Of a DNA stretch of 45,472 nucleotides, positions 12,001 to 24,000 are shown in pieces. This stretch comes from Endozoicomonas sp. ISHI1 (GTDB taxonomy: Bacteria > Pseudomonadota > Gammaproteobacteria > Pseudomonadales > Endozoicomonadaceae). Location: the NCBI RefSeq assembly GCF_024606225.1, contig NZ_JAGRPU010000044.1, positions 1 to 45,472 on the forward strand, read 5' to 3'. The stretch's first letter is position 1, and every line of letters starts with the position of its first letter. The position numbers and the translations under genes were made by a program. A model generated the notes under the pieces. That model did not search any database. It was not told the origin of the DNA and saw only the letters and a list, made by a program, of their open reading frames with translations.

Positions 12001-15000
12001 CGGACCCACTGGCAGGTGTCAGGATCAAAGGCCTCCTGGGAACGGCTCTGCCTTACCGCCGTTTCACCGGAGCCTTGCTGTTGCCCGCCAAGCTGTCGGA
12101 ATTCTACTCGCTGCCCCTGGAGGGCGACAAAAAGTACCGGGAACTCTGGACCGGCCTGATGTCAAAGGACAGCGAAACACAAGCTGTCTCCAGAGGAGGC
12201 AATGGTCACTACCTTAAGGTCGATGATCCTGATTATCCGGATTTCCGTTATCTTCTGGACGTCAACCTGCCGGGTCAAAGTGGCAATCTGGAGCGCCTTT
12301 TTAACCGGGAAGCAGCAGCGTCCAATCACCTCATGGGCCATCTCAAGCTGGCGTTAAAACCGGACTGGCTGGGCCATGACCAAGAGGTCACCCGTGCGTT
12401 TCTTGAACTGGCGATGTCCAAAGTCGGTAAAGCCGACTGGTCGTGGTTTTCGAAGCAGTTTTCCTCATTGCCGGAATTGCGGCGTTTCAAAGTGGTGGAG
12501 GCGCTGGGTCAATATCGCTCGCAGCATCCGGAAACACCAGAGGCAGATGTCAAACAGCTGGCCCGTGCCCTCACCGAAATCCAGCTCACTGCCATAAAAG
12601 AGCAGATGATTCAGGGTGACAATCCTGAGACGCCAGCCATTTTCCGCATCAAGAGTCTGGAGTCAGTCACAGGCGATAGCCATGACTTCATGCTGGAAAA
12701 CGATCAGGGGAACAAACTCCGTCTAAAGGCCGGTTCCCTGTTGCCGGTAACTGAACAAGCCCCATCACTCAGACCGGATCCGCAACAGATGCTACTGACC
12801 GGTTCACACAGCGAACGGTTTCCCGGGTCGTTTCTCGATACGCGCCACAGCAGCAGATTCTATAGACAAGCCATGCAGGACGGTCAGCTGGCACCAGACC
12901 GCTACCGGAATGATGTCGAACGGTTTGTTAAAATTTTCAGTGATCTGGAACCAGAGAGCTATCGCCAGGAATTCCAACAGAAGCGCTCCCTTGACCTGAG
13001 TGCGGGACGGCCTGTCCACTGGCAGTTAAATCCCCGACATCCCCTGCAGGCGTCCCGGTTACTGGTCGGGGATAAGGCGATCACCATAGAGCTTGGGATG
13101 AAGGATAACCCTTCGCTGAGCCACGAATTCTTCGACAAGACCCTGGGCCAGCTGTATGCCCTGAGTCTGGCCAAGAGTATAGAGGCGGTTGATGCCGCAC
13201 TGTTTCGGTCTGGCTGGCCAGAGCAGGCGGCACAACTGGGGCAACTGGGCAATTCCGTTGGTTTTGACTCTGCCTACCAATGGGTTTCCCTGACAGAGAC
13301 GCAGCACCGGACCAATACCCTCTATACCCAACTGGCAGGCAACCACCGGAATGCACTTGAACGTCAATTTGGCCCGATTCGATTACCTGCCAGCCAGGGC
13401 GACTTTAAAAACGCCATGATCTGGCTGTTCACCCGGAAATCTGAATTACTCCCACAGCATTTTGACAAGGTCTTTGATTCCATTCAGGCGCACCGGGATG
13501 ACCCGGATATCGAAACCTTTGCCAAAGCATTGCGTGAGTTTGACCGGAACTTACCCGACGATGACAGGGTACTGTTCAGGGGGGTGCTCACCCATCAGCA
13601 GGTCGAATTGCTGGAGCAGGTTCTGACCCGCCTGGCCCCTGACCAGCAGGAACTGGCCAATGACATAGGCACGCTGAAAACCCCTCTCACCTCGCAAGCC
13701 CCGGTCACAGCGACAGCGGGGTTTGGTTCATCAGCGTACCGGCTGGTTGAGTCAGCCGGCGGGATGAAGGTTGGCATCAAGGACCCAAATACGTCGGGCA
13801 ATAAACGCTGCCGCCGTGGCGTCGGGGAATGCGGGGTTCGTCTGCTATTGACGGACAATCTGGCACAACGCCCCATTGTCAACATTGCCAGTGGCGATAT
13901 CAATAACACCGATACTGACAAACCTTATTACACGGTTGAGTTCCTTACATACAACGATAAGCTGCACAAGGTGCTCAGACGCTCAGGCACTGACATCATA
14001 GCCACCCCCTTGGGCGACGAGGCTTCGATTCATGACAGTATCGACGCTACTGGCGGATCGCTGCTTGAGCGTGTCATTCCGGCCGGGGGCGTCACTACGA
14101 CGCTCATGGCAGTCAAGCGTTCCAGTGGCGAGGTTTTCCAGCTCAGCCCGAAAAATAATGACAACTACCGTGCCATCAGGCTGCAGTCCGGTGACAGATT
14201 GTTAGTGTCTTACGACAGCACTGGGGAAACTTCGACCCCGGTGTTGGAAAAAAACGTCCATGGCAAAATGGTTTATGGCGTAAGACTGGACAACGCAGCA
14301 TCGGAATCTCACGGGGTGTTCTTACTCGACCCTTCGCAACCGCTACAAAATCAGTTGGCCAATGCGAATCGGGAAAATCATCGGCTGTCCGCTGACAGTG
14401 CCGAGCTACAAACGCTGGCAGGTACCAGGGGCAGGATAGCCGTGATTCTCCCTGCCGACTACCGCTCCGGCCAGCCGCTGGCAAACCAGGCCCAACGGCT
14501 GCTGTCAGAGCTGAGAGCCTTTGTTGCCAGCCCAGCCGGGCAGCGGCTGGTCAATGTCCTGGGGGCCCCCGACAGCTACACCCAACCCGCTAGCATGACT
14601 GAGCTGGACAGCAAACTGCTGCCCGGCATGAAGCCCTCCGATGAGCTCAGACTGGTGGTCAGGCTCGACAGTCAGACCGTCCCTGACCGGGTGATCCCTT
14701 ATCGACCCTCCGGCAGCGGGGACGCCAGTGGTAAGCGGCTCGTGGTGCTGCAGGTTGACCCGGCGGTGCTGGCCGGACAACGCCACTCCAACAGTAATTA
14801 CCTGGGGGCACTGGCTCTGTTCCTGAAGGATTTATATCGGGCAGCACTGGCCGTGACTGACCAGAGTTCACCAGCCATTGCCATGAGATGGTGGCAGGGG
14901 GAAAAGCCCACCGGTGACCGGACGCTGCTGCAACTGGAAAACCAGCTTCGGGCGTCATTTGGCCTGCTGCCCGCCCAGACCACTGCCTCCGCCCCCGCAA

Positions 15001-18000
15001 CGGTTCAGACAGTCACTACAGCAGGCGGGATAACCACCGTGAAAACCGGCCAGCAAGTCCGGATTGCCTACAAAGCCCTTGCTGACCCGCTGTCCGGCTT
15101 TGGTGGACTGGTGGGGGATGAGAACACCCGGTCACTGTTCCAGCGGGTACAGTATCGTTGCAACCGATTAATTGACCTGTTACCCGGTGCCCATCGTTCA
15201 AGGCTGGGCAACCTCCGCTCACTGCTGGCGCAAGTGGCCTGGAATGAGCTGGTCAGCCAGAATCAGGTGACTTCACAGACGAGACTTCTGGCTGACCCGG
15301 TGGATGCGGTCGTATCTGTGCTTAACGCCAATGAGCTGAGGGCACTGGCCGGGATCGACAACCTGGCCGGGCAGCTTGGGGATGTGCTGACCCACGCCCT
15401 GAAAGACCAGCGGGGCGACGTCTTCACAGCGACAGACCGACAACGGATGTTGACGCGGTTGAGCGGTGCCGTAGAGCGTCTGACGAATGCCCGGGCTGTG
15501 CGCAATGAATGGACCCGTCCCGGACAGCTTCCCCTCGATGAGGTTGCCAACGGTCATGTGCCGGTCTCCACGGGTAGCCGGAAAACCCTGGCCCTGACCA
15601 GCCCCGATCGGCAAAAGATAACCCGGATGGGAGACCAGCATCTCATTGCTGTTGAAAATCAGAAGGGTGCCCTGTCCACACTGTCAGGGGATGAGCTTAC
15701 CGGTTTCCTTGCACTGTTAAGACAGGAGCCGCCTGCCAGCCAGCATGCAACTGCTTTGCAGGCTGAGCTTCAGCGGGCGCCCGCGTCGGCTAACCCGGAT
15801 TATTACCGGGATGCCATCAAGCGTATCCTGTCACCGCTGACCACGGACCAGACGGGCAATCTGGAGAACTCCCTTCTCGGGTTGTTCAGGAAGCCATCCC
15901 TGACTGGCGCTGAGCCGCTGCTGGCGGAGTATTTTTTCCACAAGCGGCTCAAGGCTATGGAAACTGCCGATCCGGCCGGGTTGCGTAACCATGCCCTGAG
16001 GGCCAATGAATGGCTTGATCTCCTGCAACAGCGTCCGCCACTGCCTCCGGGCCCCGGCCGGGAGACCCTGAATGTCATCCCCGATAACGAACTGGGTCGT
16101 CACCAGGCCTCGGTTCAGACCAAGGGCGGGCAACAGGTGATCAGGCTGGGTCGCCGGGATGATCTGAGCTTTTCCGACCAGGGTTCCGGCTACTCCCTGA
16201 TCCGCAGCGAAGGTGACAACAAGCGGGTCTTTCGCTTGCAACTTCCCGATGGCTGGCCTGACCGTCTTGTGCCGATCAGGCTGGTTGTTCAAATGGATGA
16301 CTATCGCAGGATGCAACGTGAGGGCACCATTGGCGAACAGCCGTTACAAAAAGACATTCAACGCATTGCCCGGGGAATGAGAGCGCCACGTTTAGCAAAC
16401 CTGCTACAAGGGCTTGTGAGCCCGATCAAAGCGTCGGGCATTCCCGATGGCAGCTCCTTTAGGGTGAAAGTCAGCCTCAGGCCTCACTGGCCTTTGGTAG
16501 ACAGCCGTGTCGAAATCAGCGCGGAAGACAACAGTCATGCCCGGTTACTGCTGGGCACGCGGGACGGGGAGAGTATCAAGCCGTTCATTTTCCGGGAAAC
16601 CCTGACAAGCCTGTTCGGTGCCAGTCTGTTGAAAGCCCTTGAGAGCGGTGGAGGGTCACTGTCAGCATTGCGCCAGCAGGTGCGGCAGCGCTTTGGGATA
16701 AACACCGGGACCATACCTGACGGTGAGCAGCGCCCCCTTGGACTGACCCGCCAATACGCACTGACCCTGACGGCTGATCATCCTTCAGAAACAAGCCTTT
16801 ATCAGCGTCTGGTCAAAGGCCATCATAACTTGCAGCTGGCTGAGGGTACTGAAGCGGATTACCGCCGGGCGCTGCAATATTTGAGGCGCCATGATAGCAA
16901 TAGAGTCAAGGCAATATCGGAACTGCTTTCAAAAGGAGAGGTGGCGATCAGTGACAGTGACCGCACTCTTTTCAACAAGGTACTCAATGAGAAAAATCCG
17001 GTAGCCGCTGTTCCCCTGAATCGCCCATTTGATAATACCATCGCCACCTATCGCCCTCTGCTCCCTGGCTCTGCAATGGTCAACGCCGATTACCGGGGGT
17101 TGTGGAGTGTCGGTTCCGGCCTGGAATCCCTGCTCGACTCCACTCTGCTCAGGTTAAGCCGGGCAGCAGCGGAAAACTTACTGTCACAACGGAAAAAGGC
17201 CCTTCTCAAACATTACCGACTAAGGCCCGTTATCAGCGATTACCTGAAGTCCCTGCTGGTTCATTTTATCTACTGGAAGATGGACCAGGTTCTGGGGAGC
17301 AACGGCCAGCCAACCAGCCAGATACACGCGGGATTGGCCGATGCAGTAGCGTCCATACTGCCTTACAGCGACATTGATGCCATCAAAATTCTGAATCTTC
17401 TTCCACGCGGGATTTTGGCAACGGAAAAAAACCTGGCCGCCGCCTTGGAGGGGGCCTGTGCCGAAGTTGCCCGGGGGCTGGGTTGGAAGCATTTTAACAC
17501 TGGCCAGCTGGCCAATATGAAACAAGATGTGCACACCGTATTCAATGAGGCAGTAAAACTGCGAGAGCAAGTCGGGAAGCCGTTCCAGTTGCCTGTGCAG
17601 TGGGTTTACCGCCGGGACAATGACGGCCAATCGTCTGTTCAAGCTTTACCGGGGCAGGATAAGACCATTAAAACCCTCGCCAGCAGTCCTCGTCATGTCG
17701 TCATGTCGGACGGTGACAGTCGTTATATAAAAATCACCCCGGCGGGTCCCGGCAATCCTTTCCCGGTCATGTCATCCCAGTCACAGGATGGCCTGAAGAA
17801 GCTGTTACGGCAACCCCTTAACCCCGGTGAAAACGCTTCGGGCACACGGGCTTACCTGTCACAGCTGTCGCGCTTTTATGATGCTACTGAATTTAAGGAC
17901 ATTGACGCTACCGGTCAGATTAATGCCGTCATTGACAAGATGGACAACGCCACCCGGCAGCGGTTTGCAGGGAATTTCCTGCAATATGCCCGGCAGTCCG

Positions 18001-21000
18001 CCATCCCGGGAGATCTGGCCGAGGCCATGGCCGGGAAATTGCTTATGGCAGAGGTCAGTGCGCTGAGTTCCCCGCCTGACAGGATCTCCCCCGAGCTTTA
18101 TCAGCGGCTCAACGGGTTATTGAACCTGGCCGGGAAAAGGGAATTTTCAGTGACTTTTGGCGGCCTGACGGTTCAGGTGTTCACCGATCCCTCAATCACC
18201 GCCGATGCTTCCTACCTAATGCCTGCCCAACGCACATTGGTGCTGGGCAACGGTGCTGCCAGCCCGCTGACAGCGGCGGCAGCACTGGCTTTGCTGCAGG
18301 GGCTGAAACCGGAGGATCAGACAAAATCATTCCTGGCCCTGCAACAGAAGCGGATCAGACTGCCAGAAGGTGTGGACAGCCTGCCGCCGGATGTGCTGAT
18401 CAGCGAGTTCATGGTTAAAGAGGGCAAGCTGACGCTCTCCGGCCTGCTGGATCGCCTGACCAGCTTTATCGGATTGGCAGACAAACTGAACCAGCAGGGC
18501 ACCTCCGAAGCCCGCATTCTGGCCGGGGAGATTCGCCAGAACGTTGCCGACAGCGTTGCCGCACTCAGAAGCGATATCGATATGAGCCAGATGGCCGGCA
18601 TCGTTGATGTGAGCGACCGTGATTTCCGAAGGGCTCTGCTGAATCTGGACAAGGCCGGTTTGCCAGACGGTCAGGCAGCAAGGTTGCCAGCCCCGGACTG
18701 CGTGCTTTGCGACGGCTCCGGCAAGATCAGGACCGTGATGGCCCTGATGGATCGGGTTAGCGGACACCTGGATGACATTGAGTTCAGTGACCGCTTTAAC
18801 CATGTCAGGCTGGCCGCCGGTGACAAAGGTTTGCTGGCAGACGCCTTACTGCTGCTGGAACAGACGCGCTTTGCGGCGGTGGCCACCGAAGACCTTATGG
18901 ACACCCCGGAGTTCCGCAGAAAGCTTATTATCCTCTTCCGGCAGGCGCTTCGGGAACGGCAGGGACTGACGCCAGAAAAAGCCATTGACCGGGTAGTCAC
19001 TTTGCTCAATGAATCAGGCTACAGTGCCGACGACACCCGCTATGTAAAGGAAAAGCTGCTTGGCAATCAGGAATTCATGGAGCAGCTCAGGACCCGGGGC
19101 CAACCTGGCGGGGATGGCGCTGATCCGGGAGATATACGGTCAGGCAAGTTGAAGAGCAAGTGGCGCAAATTTAGCAATGCGCTCGGGAAATTTGCGAATA
19201 GCAAAAGGTACATTCGTACCAAAATGGCTTTCGGCGTGGGGATGTCCGCGGTGGGCCTTGCCGGTGGTATTCAGACCCTTAAAAACCTGGAGAAATACGG
19301 AGATGCACTGTCTGATAAAACCAGAGACCTGACCTATGCCGGGGCAGGCCTGACGATCGGCGGCGCAATCTATAACCTGGGCTTGACCGCCCAGTGGCTG
19401 CTGACTGACAAAAGCAAACACCTTATCAAGGTGGCCGATGCAGCGGACCCGGCTCTTGATGCCCTGAAGCAAACCTCAAAATTAGCAAAAGCCTCAAGGG
19501 TCACGGCCATGACGGCGCCGGTTATCGGTAATGTCATTTCCTTGACCGGTTCCATAATTACCACAATCTCTCTCTACATGGCCAAAGACGAGGCAAAAAA
19601 GGCCGGCAACACTAAACAGGTGGGCTATTACGAGACAATGATAGCCCTGACTAAGGTTTCGATGGTGCTTGATACTCTGAGCATGTTACTGGACTTTGTC
19701 GCTCCAAAGCTGGGAATGGTTGTTGACCTGATCAACATTATGCTCGGCTTCGTGATCACCGCTATCGCAGAATGCATGCCACCCAACAATGCCTACCAGG
19801 ATTTTGACGCCTTGCTGGCCAGCGATGGCTTCGATCAATACATTAACAACATGGCCAAATCCTTTGAGGAAAAAGGATATTCAAGGTTTGAGTACCACGC
19901 CGATGCCGGCCAGTTTCTTAAGCAGAGAAAGTATGAGGAAAACCTTGAAGAACTGTTGATATCCCGGAAAAGGTCACTGTCCGGGACAAAAAAAGGCCTT
20001 GCCTTTCTGGACTTTCAGAAGCGGCACCACACAGAGATGGGGACGAAGGAGGCGGACTTCATGCTGGGCAGGAAAGGCTACAAGATATTTTATGGTTTCG
20101 GTGGCGATGACACCCTGATCATTGACGAGGGGGAGCTCTATGGCGGATCAGGCCATGACCGGCTGTTTCTTAAGGAAGGTCTCGCAGAAGGCTCTGACGG
20201 CAATGATGTTATCCGGATTGAAAAGACAGGGAAGGCGAAAGGGGGTCCTGGTCGTGATCATATCTGGATTGGCAAGTCAGGGGAGGCCCATGGCGGTCGT
20301 GGCAACGACTTGCTTCATCTGCCAAAATATCTCGGGATCGGCTATGGCGGACCGGGCAGGGACACCATCATTAACGGCCAGCTGCAGCTCGGCGGCCTCG
20401 ATGACGACACTCTCATCCATGGCCTTGGATATGTCAAACAAGATGGCGGTGAAGGAGATGACCGGCTTGATCCGGGTATAGGCACGGCAATTATTATCGG
20501 CGGATCAGGCAATGACACCCTGATTATGCCACGCGAGATCAAGGTTCCCCGATCTATCCGCTTCGGCGGCCGACACATAGTGGGTACGCATTACTATCGT
20601 CTTAGCCAGACGAACTCCGTCGCATTATTCAAGGCTGACCTGCAAACCGGACGCTGGAGCAGCCGTTTTGCTGAATACCTGAAGTACCATAATCTTTTGC
20701 GCTTTTCGCCAGATGGCAATGAAACATCTCAAACAGAGCTTTTCGGACTCTTTGGCATAGGACGTTCGTATGATGGGCGCGACTTTGATTTCAATAAACG
20801 CAACGGTATCGATGTAGATCTGCACCCAAACCTATTCTACATTGCCCCGCTGGCGGTTATAAAAGCTGACTACACGCGTAAAGTGATTCACCAAAAATTG
20901 ATCCATGAAACTTTGCTGATGGGGTATGACAAAAAGCACACAAAAGTAGCAAGGGTCTCTGATAAATACGGCCATCGGAAATACTTTAAAATTGGTAAAG

Positions 21001-24000
21001 TCAGGTATAGAACCGACCAGAACTGGAGAGGAAATACACGAACAGGCTATGCCTATCTTTCGGATCAGGGCGTTTACCTGCTATCAAAAAACGAGGGTTC
21101 AGAAACCGGGGATTTGTACTACTTTAGCAAGAATGGACTGAGAGTGCGCAGCCAAAGGGACAGACCCAATGAGCCCACCTTATTTTACACAACCCTCTGT
21201 CAGCTTCTGGAAACCGGAGGGCCGATTAACAGTATTGAAAATGTGATGGGGTCGAAGCAGGGTCTGATAGTGACCGGAACTGAGCAGCCCAACAACATTT
21301 ATTTCAGGGGGGGTAAAAATATAGCCTTTACCCTGGGCGGAAACGATTTTGTCAATGCCGGCAACGGCACCGGGAGGAACTGGATATACCTGGGTTCGGG
21401 TAATGATCTGGCGTTGTTGGGCGATGGCTTGAACGAGGTCCATGGAGGTCCTGGCAGGGACACCGTTTCTTACCGTCTCAGAAAAAAGGGTCTTAAGCTG
21501 GACCTCACCCACCGGAACCGGTTTAGCTTGCTGGAAGGAGAGCAGCTGGAAGATGTGGAGGTCATCCAGGGTTCCCCGGGTAATGACACCATTCAGGGAG
21601 ACCACAGTAATACCGTTTTCGTGATCACCAATGGCACCAATACCCTGGATGTCCGGGGCGGGAACGACACCGTGGCCGCAAACGGCGGAAGAACCAGGGT
21701 TCGGTTGCGCAGCGGCTTTAACACGGTGTTGCTGGGTGAGGGAAGGCACGAGGTGTATACGGGTACCCATGCCGATACCCTCTTGCTGCGTCGTGGCAGC
21801 GATCTCGGTAACCACCGGATTCATATCCATAAACGCCAGGAGCCTCCGACAGGAAAATGGCCCGTGCTGGTCATCCGTTGGAAAAAATCAGGTGAATCGT
21901 GCCATGACGCTCGTAAGGTCAGTTTGACCATCAATCCTTTTGACAAGAGCCTGCGCCTGTTTTTTAGCCATCAAATACCGGGGCAGAAAGTGACCCTTGA
22001 CTTTCACACTCGCGGTTTACGTCATTTCGAAACAGTACAAGCCAATCCCTGCATTTTTTACTGGGAGGACGTGGCAGGCACCCCCCCTTCCCTGTCAATG
22101 ACTGAGGCCCTGACAAGCCTGAGGAACACCACTCTCTCGGCTCATATTAATTCAGGCACAGAAGCCTGCAGTGTCAAAAGGGTAGCGGAGGACTACACCT
22201 TTTCAACAGAGGAGATGCTGGCCTTATTAAATCGCTACCCTGAAAAACCTGTCGGTGAATTCCCCCGGGCTAAATGGCGCAAAGAGGCTGAGCTGGCGAG
22301 CCTTGCCAACGAGGGAAAAACCCTTGGCGCGGGCCTGCACAGGATTGGCAGTCAGGAAAGCAATAATATCAGGCTGGTGATTGAGCTTGGTTTCACCTCT
22401 TCCATATGCACCCCACAGAGTGGTTTTTTACGCAGGCTGACCCTGGAGCTGGGTCAACAGCGGGTGCTCCTGGAAGGCGCAACCCAACTCATGAAGAAGT
22501 ATGGTATTGGCTTTTTAAGACCATGGCACACAATGGCTTTAAAATTGGTTCAAACCGATGCAGACGGTCGCAGACAACAACACAGCGACCAAAAACTATT
22601 TGGACTTGGTCATAGAGAGTTGCTGAAATCGAGTCCGTCGCTTCAATTGAACGCACCGTTGCTGAAATGGAGTGATCCGTATACATGGAGCGAACTGTTC
22701 CCCGGTCAGCCAATGTCCGAAACCCTGGACATGCTGGAGATGGATTATACCTTTGATAAGCCTTTTCGTGATAAATGCGGTATCTCCGCCGCATACAACA
22801 GTTCTGTGATTATGCCGACGGTTTACCTTGACCTGTCTTCAGGTCGACACTCTGGCATCCCCGTCATTATTGGCGGCCCGGGCAATGACCAGCTGACGGG
22901 TAACCCGTCCGCAGATAACGTATTGCGTGGCATGGGAGGAGATGACAGGCTCAGGGACATGGGAGGCAATAACATATTTATTGTCGGCCTGGGTAATTCC
23001 ACCGTTATTACTGATGAGAAGGGACACAATCTGCTAATACACGACAATCTTGGTAGTGTTTATGGTACCCGGCTCCTGAAACGAAGATCCAGGGGGCTCA
23101 GCGTTAAGGTCACCCTCTCAACGTATCAACTGGATGGGATGACCGTCAATGTCACGGAGGGCATCGTACAGACCCGATGGCGGAATACCAGCGAAACAGG
23201 CAGTTGGCGTTATCACCAGACGGTGTTCAATGCGATCGACCAGATTGCCGGGACTCCGGGAGATGATACTTACTTTGGCAGCAATGGTACGGATATTTTC
23301 AGCACCGGGGGTGGCCTGGACAAGGTGAGCATGGGGGACGGAGACGACCGGGTGATCATTAACGCGCTCTGGCAAACCGGAACCTCTCTGGACGGGGGCA
23401 ACGGCGCCAATACGCTGCTCTTTCAATTGCCCATGAGTCGTGATGTGAAGGTTGACCTGAAGCATAGCTTAACGGTCAACAACTTTGTCCTGGAGGACAC
23501 CGGGTATGGCAGGATAAGACTTTCCGGTGATGATAAAGACAACATTTATGTGTCCAGAGGTTCCCTCCGCAACTTTAATGGCAGGGGCGGGGATGACACA
23601 CTTTTCATGCTGAAGCTACCGGCGTTTACCCATTTAAACGGGGGCCCGGGCAAAGATACGCTGGATTTGAGCCGGGCAGTCACGGCTCCGGAATTGGTCC
23701 GGCTTAACCTGTTTGTGGACCGGGACTCAGTGAGGCTCTCGTGTCCTGCAAAGAATGTAACTCCCTGCTCTCCCGATACAAACAGCAAAGGTCGTTTATT
23801 CTATACACTCAGGTCAACCGGGTCGCGGAACACCTATGACACATGGGCGTCAATTTTCAGAAACTTTGAGATTATCAATGGCCCGGAAACCAGCGATATT
23901 TTCAACATTCCGGCCCAGGCCGGCCTTGCCGTCAATGGCGGAGGCGGAAATGACAGGTTCAATATTTACGCTACAAGCATAAAGGGCAACAGCAACAGAA

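Larger units (their letters stand above)
13690..17000 (+). repeat. Super-repeat unit 4 (gene 1)
   Basis: Starts with a beta-rich insert (13730-14400) not seen in the other units, containing the cysteine/arginine stretch C-R-R-G-V-G-x-C-G-V. Repeat features follow: R-I-A-V-I-L-P-A-D-Y (about 14434), L-V-V-L-Q-V-D-P (about 14742), D-P-L-S-G (about 15085), the helix L-L-A-Q-V-A-W (15222) with A-D-P-V-D-A-V-V-S-V-L (about 15294), and the closing L-G-L-T landmark (16737). Parts are 97-98% identical to gene 2 by eye. Confidence 0.6.

Noticed and set aside
18699-18722. DnaJ-like C-x-x-C-x-G-x-G motif
   Set aside because: Only one copy, whereas DnaJ zinc domains carry four; no other J-protein feature nearby. 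Probably chance.
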